A DNA stretch of 64,000 nucleotides, taken from Piscicola geometra. Its lineage: Eukaryota; Annelida; Clitellata; Hirudinida; Piscicolidae. A program made the position numbers and the translations under genes. The stretch spans positions 2,972,344-3,036,343 of the forward strand of contig OX030963.1 in the NCBI GenBank assembly GCA_943735955.1, given 5' to 3'. This document shows, piece by piece, positions 10,871 to 21,412 of the stretch (the stretch's first letter is position 1; every line of letters begins with the position of its first letter). The notes under the pieces are model-generated. The model saw nothing but the letters and a program-made list of their open reading frames with translations. It was not told the DNA's origin and did not search any database.

Positions 10871-11699
10871 AGCAATGTAGGTTTTATATGAAAGTGACAA
10901 AATCGATTGTTTAGTGAAAATGTCACTTCAATCGTTACGTTGATAATGGCCTATGTAACTTATTGATCCAGTTATCTAACAGAGAAACCAAAAAAAAGTG
11001 TAAGCAAGTCCCTGCTAATACAGGAAACTGTCTCAGAGGTGGAGCAACCCAACCTTAGTCTCATCGGGAGCGTTGAATGGCAAGGGTTAGGATAAGGTCG
11101 GAATAAGGTTTAGAAAGGGTGGTTATGGAAATGAGTTTAGAGTTGATTTTTTAGATAAATGAGACGCACTTATCCCTTAATAAAAAAAGATCCGCGTCTT
11201 ATACACGGGAAAATACGAAATATTGAATAAATATAAATATTTTTTTAAAACTGTGTGACGTCAATCAAGACGTTCAACTGACTAAATTCATTGATCAATT
11301 AATGAAGGTCATTCTTCCAACTTTTGATGAATAACTTTATTGATTGAAGTTATGAGGCACGATGACAACCTTTCAGATCTTAATCGAAGTGTCAGCAGGT
11401 AAACAGTGCCTTCCCTCGATGAAAGCTCAATCGAACTATGTGTCAAACTGATGATTTAGATAAGATTTTTACTCAAATAAAGGTATTTCTTCAGATAATA
11501 ATTTTTTTTAAAGACGAATTGATTGATTAATGTTGCTTATTTCAAAAATATCTCTTCTATACGGCCTCTCTATCACTTGAGAGGAAATAGATTTTCACCT
11601 ATATAACAAAACAAGACAAAAAATAGGAGTGTGAAAAAATTCATGGGACTGATGGACGTCACTGACACCAACTACTTCCACCACTGCTTATGCAAAGTC
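10871..11699. other. Non-coding flank of decarboxylase (unit 1)
   Basis: Matches the sequence upstream of the unit 2 decarboxylase (28063-28167 and 30203-30966), but without the 2,035-bp hAT found there; the uninterrupted target is near 10965. No coding frame is seen. GAGTGTGAAAAA... leading into the AGT array is shared by both units. Confidence 0.6.
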
Positions 11700-12191
<492 letters not shown>

Positions 12192-13198
12192 CAGGGGTGG
12201 CGATTTGCGAAAATCTTGGTGGGTTCCTTCCCAGGGTTGGAATCAAAGAATCGGTATCGGCCAATACAGTACAAGCGATACTATTTAGTATTGTTTGCTG
12301 TAGTGCAAATTATTTTTGTATCAACTATTAATATTTGTATCCCCAAACGTTAAAAAAAGTTTGAGACTCAATAAAAATACTTTTCTATAGCACTATGAGC
12401 AATTTGAAGAAAAACAAAAGCGATTTTAGTACTTTTTATTATTTGTCATTTATATAAATTTATTTACAACTAGCTATCAACCCATCAAATAAATTTTATA
12501 GCATCTTGTTTTCTATTCATTTCTGAGTCAAATATTTTCGAAAAAATTCCAAATAGATTTAAATTTGCCAAAGTTATAAACAAATATACAATGGGAAATT
12601 TTTTTGGCTCAGTGTATATTTAGATAACATAAAATAACCTCTCTGCCTGTCCTCCTGCCCTCTCCCCACAGCTCGTTTACTTCAATTTCCAAAAAGACCT
12701 CTTCGAATATCTGATCGACTAACAAATTCTTCTGCTAGCCTTTTTAAATCCAGACTGCCAAGTATATCCTGATTTGCATGACAAACGGCCAGTGAATTCA
12801 AGCGAGGCTGTGTCATAGTTGCAAAGACGATTAGGCTCGAATCAAAATTAGAGTTGAGAAATGTGTATTTTTAAAAGAGTCAGGGGGTCCTTGTAAAAGT
12901 GGACCCAGGACCCCCTCTGTTTTTGAATTTGATAAAAGAGTGCTTTAGAAATTTATTTGATTGATTGATTGATTCCCGCCATAGAAATATAAAAAACTAG
13001 GTGGGAGTATTTAAGTAAGCAAAGAATATTTTTGTTTTAGACAGCTATCACTATAACTACACACACTCACAATGTAATACTGTAAAAACATTTACTTTTA
13101 TGCCATGGTTGACGATTATGCTCATATCAAAATAGAAATTTTTAAATACAAAAATGGAAAAAAAGTGGGGGGTCATGGGGTCAGGATCGCCGCTTATG
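12192..13198 (-). mobile_element. Degraded hAT family C element, unit 1
   Basis: The left end CAGGGGTGGCGAT abuts the AGT array. The right end reads ATCGCCGCTTATG at about 13184-13196, an imperfect inverted match (about 10 of 15 positions). The minus strand at about 12688-12834 encodes a hAT C-terminal stretch, TQPRLNSLAVCHANQD and EEFVSRSDIRR, ending in a stop. It includes a short TTGATTGATT tail at about 12956. It lies at the same place in unit 2 (31571-32578), so it predates the duplication. Confidence 0.65.
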
Positions 13199-14010
13199 AG
13201 CCATGCCAAGCTGCAGTGCCGTCAAGAATAAAAACAAATTATGGTTATTTAGACCTATTATGTTAGTTTTATAAAGTAAAAATTATAACACAATTTTTAT
13301 ACTATTAAATTCTACGAATGATTTTATTTGTGCAGTTGTGGAGAATAAGAATGTTGTAAAAAACATATTTCTAACATTATCGAGGAATTAATAATAATAA
13401 TAATGAACGAGGAAAAAAATTCAAAAAAGGATGAATTGTACAAATATTCACAATTACTTCCCACCAAAATTGAAGATTAAAATGATGTTTAATTTATTGG
13501 AGTAAAACGAAATTTTTTCCAAAACTACAAGAAGTAGCCAACATTTTGTTTAGTATATCTGCAAGTTCTATTCTCTGTGAACGCAATTTTTCAACATGTG
13601 GTCGTTTAACTTCAGACCCAAGATTATCTAATATGAAAGCTAAAATTCTTGACGGTTTAATCCGTTTGAAAAGCAATAAAGACTCGATTGAATTACTCAA
13701 AAACAATGACTAACTTCAATTTTTTAATTTCAATAAATATTTCAAATTTAAATCGTGTTTTTCATTTTAAAAAATGTTTTCTGACTTTCAAATCATACAT
13801 TTTAAGAAATGTTAGGATTAGCAAGTTTGGAACCGGTGAAAACGGCAGCAAAAATAACTAAATTAACAAAAAATGTTTATTTGGGAATGGGTCGGGACTG
13901 GGTCAAAAGGTTTCGGGAACGGGTTGGGACCGGAAATCAAGTTGCGGGACGGGACGAGACGGGAATCAAAGTTCTGACGGGAAGGAAAAATCGTCCATGT
14001 CCGACCTGTA
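13199..14010 (+). mobile_element. 5'-truncated, frameshifted hAT family A relic, unit 1
   Basis: Similar to the right half of the 3040-4679 element from its CCAAGCTGCAGTGCCGT segment to the terminal TCCGACCTGTA. The dimerisation exon is recognisable (GTCGTTTAACTTCAGACCC at about 13601) but has stops and frameshifts. CGGGAACGGG subterminal repeats are reduced. The left end is missing. The same relic is at 32579-33384 in unit 2, so this insertion is older than the duplication and than the two complete family A copies. Confidence 0.8.
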
Positions 14011-14368
14011 CGGAGATGTGATTGATTTGGCTGCATTTTGAAACTGGCAGGTTTGATCTTCCAATTTGATTTGATTAAAATTATAATAACAAAATTGTTA
14101 GTTTTTTTTCGTGTCATTGAATCAGCCAGCTATAATCATTATTTCCAATTTTTAGTACAAAGCGTAGTTGAAAAACTTCAAAAAAATGTATTATTAGTTT
14201 CAACTCATTGTCTAAACAAAATCGATATGCAAACAATTCACAAACTTGGAAAAAAAATATATGAAAAATTACAAGAATCAATATATTTATATAGTTGTTA
14301 TGTGTCTTTAAAAATGGTCTAATTCAAAGATGAATAAATGCATTAGACAGTCAAATTCACTTTTTCAA
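14011..14368. other. Non-coding sequence downstream of the MMP 3' exon (unit 1)
   Basis: AT-rich. I see no supported gene; a reading frame at 14038-14322 (+) is also open in unit 2, but with a shifted end and no family signature. Confidence 0.4.
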
Positions 14369-15006
14369 TCATGCAATATGATAAGTTAGGCACATGAGCA
14401 CAAGCTTACTCAGGTGACTCAGACGAACACCATTCGATTTCAACATTTCTACATCAGGACTATTTCTACACCCTATAGCATGTAATCTATCAACATAAGG
14501 TAATCCCTCATCTGAGTACAAAAAATAAATGCTGTAGAATCTTCCTTTAGTATAAACCCAACGTTCACCTGAAGGATTGATTAGCGTACTTAGTACTACT
14601 TTATAGTATTTTATCATTCATTTCAACCAAGTAAGTTTCAAAATCATTTTCATCTTAAAAACTTTGTTCTATTCAAACGCATTTTAATCCATTTTCATAT
14701 CCATAAATTATAGACTAATCGATTTTAAAATTCAGATAATTTTATAGATCTGGGCTTTAAAGGCAAATTCTTTTTATAAAATATGTTGAATATGAATGAT
14801 TGCGGATCTTAAACTGTTTTGGAAAATACACAGTATCGAATTCCAAACCACCTCATTAACCTTACAGTAATGAGTAACACCTATTATATATTCTGGGAAA
14901 AACAGACCTTTTATAGTGATATAATCTCCTATTGGAGGAAGGTATTTATCTTGTACAAAGTCTATCACTTTCAAATTCCTTCCATTGTTACTAACAGAAT
15001 TGATAT
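14369..15006 (-). pseudogene. 3' fragment of matrix metalloproteinase gene, unit 1
   Basis: Contains the last exon (14369-14568) and the 3' part of the penultimate hemopexin exon (14866-15006), matching 33742-33941 and 34239-34379 of the complete gene. Changes are few (for example a V for A in the last exon). Sequence similarity stops abruptly at 15006 inside the exon, where the next duplication unit starts. There is no promoter, signal peptide or protease domain, so it is a by-product of the duplication breakpoint. Confidence 0.85.
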
Positions 15007-15012
15007 ATACAC
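15001..15012. other. Tandem segmental duplication junction
   Basis: Up to 15006 the sequence follows the MMP exon (34374-34379 in unit 2: TTGATAT). From 15007 it is CA-rich intron sequence of the coiled-coil gene. The offset to unit 2 on the left of the junction is constant at 19,373 bp for the last 1.5 kb. The change takes place inside coding sequence without an obvious transposon end or long homology, apart from an AT/CA-rich context. Confidence 0.85.
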
Positions 15013-15042
15013 ACATAAACACACACACACACGCACAAACAG

Positions 15043-17445
15043 AATCCCACGTTGACTCAAGTGGAGTTGAACGAAAAGGCGCAGGTCTTTATGCACAACC
15101 AGATGATGCAGCAATTACACCAGCGCAACATGATGCTCGCACAGGTGGGTGGGTGGGTAGGTGGGTGGGTGGATAGGTGGGTGGGTGGATAGGTGGGAGG
15201 GTAGATAGGTGGGTGAGTGGGTAAGTGGGTGGGTAGATAGGAGGTGTGGTAGGTAGGTGGGTGGGTGGATAGGTGGGAGGGTGGATAGTAGAGGTCGGAC
15301 ATGGACGACTTTTCATTCCCGGTCCCGTCCCGTTCCCGAAATTTGTTTTCCCGTCCCGACCCGTTCCCGATGGGACATCAAAATTTTCATTCCCGTCCCG
15401 TCCCGTTCCCGAAATTTGTTTTCCCGTCCCGTCCCGTTCCCGATGGGACATCAGAATTTTGATTCCCGTCCCGTCCCGTTCCCGCTACTCGATTCCCGGT
15501 CCCGACCCGTTCCCGAAACTTTTTTTTATTTATTGATTTTCGCTATCGTTTTCACTGGTCCCAAACTTGCTAGTTCTAACATTTATTAAAATTTATTATT
15601 TGAAAGTCAGAGAATATTTCTTTTAAAAAAATTAAAAAAACACGATTTAAATTTCAAATATTTATTGAAATGAAAGTATTGAAGTTAGTAACTGTTTTTG
15701 ACTAATTCAATCAAGTCTTTATTGCTTTTCACACGGGTTAAACCGTTAAGAGTTTCAGCTTTCAAATGAGATGATTTTGGGTCTGAAGTTAAACGACCAC
15801 ATACTGAAAAATTCCGTTCACAGGGAATATAACTTGCAGATATTCTAAACAAAATTTTGGCTACATTTTTAGTATTTTAAAATTGCTCATTTTACTCCAA
15901 TAAAATAAAACATCTTTATAATCTTCAATTTTTTGTGACGTAATTGTGAATATTTGTACAATTCATCCTCTTCTGAATTTTTTTCTTCGTTCATTATTAT
16001 TAATTCTTCAATACTGTTAGAAATATTTTTTTGACAAAATTTTTATTCTCCACAACTGCAAATATAAAATCATTCGTATAATTTGATAGTATAATAATTT
16101 TATTCTAATTTAACCATCATTTGATTTTTTTCTCAATGGCACTGCAGCTTGGTCTGGCTATACAGATAGAATTAAATTTTCTCTAATGAAAGTCTTAGTT
16201 CTCATTTCTTTTCTATCCCAAACTTTTTTCCAATTATTCTTTCATACTGGGGATGCAACAGACATGCTGTCATATGAATAAGATCAATGGCATCTTTTCT
16301 TTTGTCGAAATGATCAACTGAGCAATAATTTGGAAATTAATCATTCGAATTCAAAGTATTAATTTATAAAAGTAAAATAATTTAACTGACATTTTTGATT
16401 TCATCTGAAAAGTTTTCATAATCACCCATTTTTTCTGATCTCCCTAATCTTTGGACTCACCATAACAACTTCAAATGTAGTGTTGGAGATTTTGACATTG
16501 GCAATGGTGGCTTCGTTATACATTTCTATTGCATTTAATACTTATTTCAAGTAAGGAGTATCGATGTAATAAAGATTTCCATACTTAGAAGTTTGCTGAA
16601 AAAACATTGTTAAAGAATCCAAACCCAATAACTGTTATTCCCGTTTTTCCCGTTCCCGATTTAAAAGTTGATTCCCGTTCCCGTCTTTTCCCGTTCCCGA
16701 TTTGAATTTCGATTCCCGTTCCCGTTCCCGTCCCGAAAACCTATTCCCGGTTCCCGACTTTTCCCGTCCCGAAATTAATTTTCATTCCCGTTCCCGCGGG
16801 AGTCCCGCGGGTACCCGGTCGAATCGGGTACCCGGTCCGACCTCTAGTGGATAGGTGGGAGGGTGGGTAAGTGGGTGGGTGAGTGGGTAAGTGGGTGGGT
16901 GGGTGGATAAGTGGGAGGGTGGATAGGTGGTTGAGTGGGTAGGTGGGTGGGTAAGTGGGTGGGTGGGTGGGTAAGTGGGTGGGTGGGTGGGCAAGTGGGT
17001 GGGTAAGTGGGTGGGTGAGTGAGTAAGTGGGTGAGTGGGTGGATAAGTGGGAGGGTGGATAGGTGGTTGAGTGGGTAGGTGGGTGGGTAAGTGGATGGGT
17101 GGGTGGGTAAGTGGGTGGGTGGGTGGGTAAGTGGGTGGGTGAGTGGGTAAGTGGGTGGGTGGGTGGATAAGTGGGAGGGTGGATAGGTGGTTGAGTGGGT
17201 AGGTGGGTGGGTAAGTGGGTGGGTGGGTGGGTAAGTGGGTGGGTGGGTGGGTAAGTGGGTGGGTGGGTGGGTAAGTGGGTGGGTGGGTGGATAAGTGGGT
17301 GGGTGGGTGGGTAAGTGGGTGGGTAAGTGGGTGGGTGGGTGGGTGGAGTTGATCATTCGTTCCAGTTTCCCTCCTTATCACTCTCCCACTTCACATGAAT
17401 TCAAACAACCCTTCCTCGATTAACCTAAAATTCGTTTCACGCACA

Positions 17446-17532
<87 letters not shown>

Positions 17533-17669
17533 ACACACACACACAAACACGTACACAGCAACAGAGAGAGAGGGAGAGGGGCATGAAGGAGCACGAAGAG
17601 ATACTACAGAGGCAGAGGATGCTGGCGCTGCAGAAGATGGGAACCATCCTCATTGATGATGATAAATGA
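15043..17669 (+). CDS. Last two exons of Gln/Arg-rich coiled-coil protein, unit 2
   Basis: Exon 15043-15144 (34 codons, starts [14 protein letters not shown], contains [18 protein letters not shown]) follows a CAAACAG acceptor and ends CAG with donor GTGGGT. It joins in phase 0 to 17559-17669 (36 codons plus TGA). The joined 70 residues are a strongly helical Gln/Met/Arg/Glu segment with an acidic end. The intron is 2.4 kb: the donor leads directly into the GGGT minisatellite, a hAT is inserted at 15289, and the acceptor lies at the end of a CA repeat. Only 36 bp upstream of the first exon is the duplication junction, so this copy has no upstream exons of its own; unless transcribed through from unit 1 it is a 3' fragment. 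Family not recognised. Confidence 0.6.
15145..15288. repeat. GGGT minisatellite starting at the splice donor
   Basis: The array begins with the donor itself (CAG|GTGGGTGGGTGG) and continues as GGTGGGTGG / GGATAGGTGG units until the hAT insertion. It continues at 16847 after the element. Confidence 0.9.
15289..16846 (-). mobile_element. hAT family A element, reverse orientation, 8-bp target duplication
   Basis: Ends TAGAGGTCGGAC and its complement, with a perfect 8-bp direct repeat GTGGATAG at 15281-15288 and 16847-16854, created inside the minisatellite. Subterminal CCCGTTCCCG repeats occupy 15310-15510 and 16635-16800. The transposase region is the complement of the copy at 3040-4679 and carries disabling changes in the dimerisation exon (about 15680-16060). 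It lacks the nested 67-bp retroposon tail present in that copy. Confidence 0.93.
16847..17345. repeat. GGGT minisatellite with higher-order units
   Basis: Composed of GGGTGGGTAAGT and related units. A longer block, starting GGATAAGTGGGAGGGTGG, recurs at 16905, 17041 and 17165, giving a higher-order period of about 124-136 bp. Long Pro/Thr/His frames on the minus strand are repeat artefacts. Confidence 0.9.
17440..17558. repeat. CA microsatellite before the terminal-exon acceptor
   Basis: About 55 CA units with a few ATAC/AAAC variants, ending in the AG used as acceptor for the exon at 17559. Unit 1 has only about 12 units (316-350), so it has expanded or contracted since duplication. Confidence 0.9.
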
Positions 17670-17800
17670 TGGATGGATGGATGGATGGATGGATGGATGG
17701 ATGGATGGATGGATGGATGGATGGATGGATGGATGGATGGATGGATGGATGGATGGATGGGTGGGTGTATTAATGAATGGATGGATGGATGGATCATTGA
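17668..17800. repeat. GGAT tetranucleotide array, unit 2
   Basis: About 23 uninterrupted ATGG units directly after the stop codon, then GTGGGTGT and a second short block. Longer than the unit 1 array at 466-560. Confidence 0.9.
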
Positions 17801-19015
17801 TGCATGGATGGATTGATGAATGGATCGATGGAGTGAAGCGTAAAACTTTCAACAGTATTTGTGGATGACTTATACAGACATCCATTCATCTAGTTTCCCT
17901 TTTCTTTTTAATTTATTCATTCTTTCCATTCATCTCTCTCTCTATCATTCATTTTTTCATTCATCCATTAAACCATTCATTAATGCTTTAATGCGTGTAT
18001 ATATCTACGAATACATTCTATGGAGTAGACAGCTTATGATATCATCATCATGTTGTTATTATACGTCATTTAACTCGCTATACGTCATTTATACTTGCTA
18101 TACGTCGGTATCAACCCATTTAGCGTCATTACAGCCGCACTCTGTACTCACTTGGTCATCATTATCATTCTCATCATCATCATTATCGTCTTCATCATCA
18201 TTATCATCATCTTTCATTATCGTCTACATCATCATAATCATCATCAATAGACGACGGCCCCGTTGACAGATGAGTTCCTTATGAATGGAAGACTTAATGA
18301 TGATGATGATTATGATGATGATGATTATTATTATTATTGAAGCAACCCCACGTTGTGGTGTTAATGGTGGTAAAGTGATGATGATGATGATGATGGCATT
18401 GATACATTATAGATGTCACTTATCTTAACGCTTGTCAGTGGCAAAGACATTCTAGATGATAATCACTAGTTGTCAAAAAAGAATTACGTCATGTGTATCT
18501 TTACTTATTTATTTCTTTCGTGTATAGTTTCCAATAGTGTCGACTACAGACCATTTGTATTTCTCTAAATAAATTGTAACCTTTATGAATTAATGCATAT
18601 TTTGAAAATATCATTAAAAATATTATAATAAATGTCTTTTATAAATGGCATTCAACTATTCTTGTTGGTTACTTGACCATTTATCGCTAACGAAAGAACG
18701 CTAAGGCGTTGTTATTCTTTTGTTGCAGTTGGTCTAGACTCTAGGCAAAAACAACTTTTAATGTAATGTTTGCTGCAAATACGTCAAAAACCACAATTAC
18801 TCTAACTTTTTTCCAAAAAAAATGTGAACTTTTTGTGTTTTGTCCATGACCCGTGCGCAGAAAACCACTCAAGAAAGAGTGGTGTGGGAGCATGAAGACA
18901 AGAAAGGAAATAAATATTTGTTTGTTTCTAAGGTGTGGACCCTGTCTGCTACCAAAGCCTGATGCGAATTCAAAGTTTGAGAGTGAAGAGATGAGTATTA
19001 ATACTAAGCAGACTT
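17801..19015. other. Non-coding 3' region (unit 2)
   Basis: Counterpart of 561-1704, with the same GAT/CAT runs and TACGTCA cluster. Small repeat-length changes (extra TCATCATCAT near 18150-18200) but no coding frame. Confidence 0.6.
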
Positions 19016-19626
19016 GACTACTTTAACTCGCTATTATATAATATCACCAATCAAGAAAGAAATCGTCTACAGTCAGTTTTAAACAAGGCGGCTAGAATCA
19101 CACTCAACTGTGATTACCCAGGCCATCACCTTGTTCAATCATCAAATGATAATCTTAAAAAACTCCACTGGCTTCCTATAGATTTTCGAATATCCTTTAA
19201 AATAGCCATCACTACATTCAAACTTCTTCAAACTTCAATACCGTCATATCTCAGCAAACTCATAACTAAAAAAACATCAAACAAACAACTGCGTTCATCT
19301 TCATCTCTTCTCCTCAACCAAGAATCCACTACAAACAACATCTCAAAAAGAGCATTCCGTCACGCAGCTCCAACAACATGGAATGCCCTTCCACCTGCAC
19401 TTCGAAGCATCAACCAATTTTCGACTTTCAAAGCCAAACTGAAAACTCATTACTTTAACTTAGCCTATCATTTTTAATAATTACTCCATGCTACTCTTTG
19501 CTTTTCTTTTTATAACATTACGATTATAATTACTTTTATTTCTTTATTGCATTATGACGCAGTGAAAGCGCTTCAGTTGCGTGCCCGGGCGCTATACAAA
19601 AATGACAATTATGACAATTATTATTA
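19016..19626 (+). mobile_element. LINE 3' end (L2/CR1-like), unit 2
   Basis: Same 462-nt open frame as 1705-2166, ending TAA at 19475-19477, and the same GCGCTATACAAAAATGAC tail. Differences from unit 1 are scattered substitutions, all keeping the frame open. 5'-truncated at the same point, so one insertion was copied by the duplication. Confidence 0.85.
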
Positions 19627-20175
19627 AAGGAAGAGAGATTTGCAGTTTCTAAATTAAAAAATTAGATGATATAACAGAAATAATGATTTAAACTGATGCG
19701 ATCAGCTTGTGTTTTTGTGTGTGTGTTTGTTGGTTTGTGTGTGTGTGTTTTTGTGTGTAAAAAATTAAACACATCAAGCTTAAAAACCAGGAAAGTCGTA
19801 TTTTCACAAAGCCTCTGGCGTCGATCTTTTTGATCCAGAATGGCGTGTGCTGCATGATTTTCCCTCTTCAATCAATCAATCACTAATGATTTGTATAGCG
19901 CCCTTTACTAAGTGAAGAAAAGCGCTCTTCAAATAAATTTGTTAAATAAAACGGTTTTTAGACCACTACCAATATATGTATATATATCAATTTAAATATA
20001 AAAAAACAATCAACCTCAATAATCCAACCTCACCCACACCACCATGATAATCAACGCCAAAAAATCACTATCACCACCAAAAAAATTCAATCATCACTAC
20101 AGTACCACCACTCATACAACAGCACAATCATCACCACATCATCCTCAAAACCATAAAACATAATCATCATTCTTG

Positions 20176-20332
20176 TCAATTTTCTGTCTTGCCACTGGTG
20201 CCGAGGCTGCGATAGAGGGTGAAGGAGAAGTCCTTGCCAGCACTGGAACTGCTGCTGCTATAGAAGGTTTTCTTCTTTATGTCGCAGCTCACTTGATTCC
20301 CTGCGGCCATCTTGGTCTGCTGCGGCCATTCC
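20176..20332 (-). pseudogene. Additional copy of the unknown upstream exon
   Basis: On the minus strand an open stretch of about 50 codons runs from a TGTCGAG acceptor-like site to a TGA: includes MAAGNQVSCDIKKKTF and a Ser-rich run. This is the best preserved of three related copies (others at 2822-2972 and 20800-20936). The Ser/Asn run varies between copies and derives from AGC/AAC triplets. Family unknown. Confidence 0.4.
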
Positions 20333-20464
20333 TCGACAGATTCAAAACAACCAACATTCGCACAAAAAACATTCTAATTAATTAAATGTAATTTTTATTT
20401 AGACTTAAGATTCTAAAATTTTAATATATTATATCCAAAACCGTTTATTCTACAAATTAATTTG

Positions 20465-20489
20465 AGCGGCTGCCAAAATGGCAGCCGCT
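20465..20489. repeat. Perfect palindrome, 11-bp arms
   Basis: AGCGGCTGCCA, a 3-base AAA loop, then TGGCAGCCGCT. The related positions in unit 1 (about 4783) and in the second unit 2 copy (about 21060) have only the one-sided GAGCCGCT. It could form a stable hairpin, or mark the fold-back joint of a templated insertion. Confidence 0.8.
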
Positions 20490-20799
20490 AACCAAAGATC
20501 CATCTTGGTCCATCCACTCCATCGCCGTGCAGCCCACCCACAATAGATTGTCCTTCGCGGTCATCCACGTACACTTTGAAGGCTGGATTGTATATATGTC
20601 AATTTAAAAAAATAAATAATTAACCTTAATAATCCAACCTCACCCACATCACCATGATCATCATTGTCTTTGCCATTAAAAAAATTAATCATCACCACAG
20701 TACTAGCATTCCTCCTAAAGCATAATCACCACCCCATCATCTTCATAACCACAAAACATAATCATAATTTTTCCTAATCTTCTTTCCACTGGTGTTGAG

Positions 20800-20936
20800 G
20801 TTGCGACAGGAGGTGAATCAGAAGTCCTTGCCAACACTGGAACTGTTGTTGTTGTAGAAGGTTTTCTCGTTTTTGTCGCAGCTCACCTGGTTCCCAGCGG
20901 CCATCTTGGTTTTCTGCGGCCATTCCTTGACAAATT
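20800..20936 (-). pseudogene. Decayed unknown exon, unit 2 (positional counterpart of 2822-2972)
   Basis: Minus strand keeps EWPQKTKMAAGNQVSCD and an Asn/Ser run, then a TGA after VGKDF. Better preserved than the unit 1 copy but with a stop where the insert copy reads on. The flanking sequence at about 20960 is the empty site for the unit 1 hAT. Confidence 0.45.
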
Positions 20937-21412
20937 CAAAACGACCAGCATTCACAAAAAAAACATTATAATTAATAATATTAAATTTTTTATTTAGATT
21001 TAAGATTTTAACATTTAAAAAATACTATACTGAAAAAGTTTATTCCACAAAATTATTTGAGCCGCTGACTAAAGAAAAAATATTATTTAAAAAAAAAATT
21101 TCTTAATTTTTATATAATACAATTTTTAATAGTATTTCGCTATTTGGCTGATAATGAATAGACTATTCTGAATAGTCTATTGTGAGGAATTGTATTTTTT
21201 AACAACTTTATTGAAAATACTTAATCTAACATCCATCTGTTGAATAAATAAGATAATCAATGTTTTCCAACACAATATTATATGTGTTTTAAAGAAACAA
21301 TGGACACTATTCAATATATTTTTTGTTTATTAATTGTTAAAAATCCAATATAAGCATGGGCGTTATGAGGTTTTAGGAAGAATGCTTTAGGCTTAATCTT
21401 TTCACAATAATT
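20937..21412. other. Upstream region of CAP-like gene (unit 2)
   Basis: AT-rich and matches 4680-5118. It includes the hAT-free target near 20960. No clear TATA box was chosen because the region is rich in A and T throughout. Confidence 0.5.

Larger units (their letters stand above)
19869..20506. mobile_element. 638-bp unit-2-specific insert with TCTT direct repeats
   Basis: Absent from unit 1, where CCTCTT runs directly into GGTCC. The insert is bordered by TCTT at 19865-19868 and 20503-20506. It starts with the AATCAATCAA / TAGCGCCCTTTA retroposon tail, then holds a copy of neighbouring unique sequence (intron plus the exon-like 20176-20332), and ends with a perfect 11-bp-arm palindrome (20465-20489). 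It may be a retroposed or templated insertion rather than a standard transposon. Confidence 0.6.
19774..20582 (-). pseudogene. Unknown minus-strand exon split by insertion, unit 2
   Basis: The exon equivalent to 2463-2632 is in two pieces: 20507-20582 (start, after an AATCCAG acceptor) and 19774-19868 (end). Between them lies the 638-bp insert. The 3' piece also has an added T just before the old stop. The reading frame cannot be restored by ordinary splicing seen here. Confidence 0.5.

Noticed and set aside
14038..14322. Plus-strand frame next to the hAT relic
   Set aside because: AT-rich; its end shifts between units by a small deletion, and it has no recognisable motif.
15057..15589. Frames through the hAT subterminal repeats (Arg/Pro/Ser-rich)
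   Set aside because: Derived from CCCGTTCCCG repeats; open on both strands and without family signatures.
16782..17381. Pro/Thr/His-rich frame of 199 codons on the minus strand
   Set aside because: Product of the GGGT minisatellite, running out of the end of the hAT; intronic.
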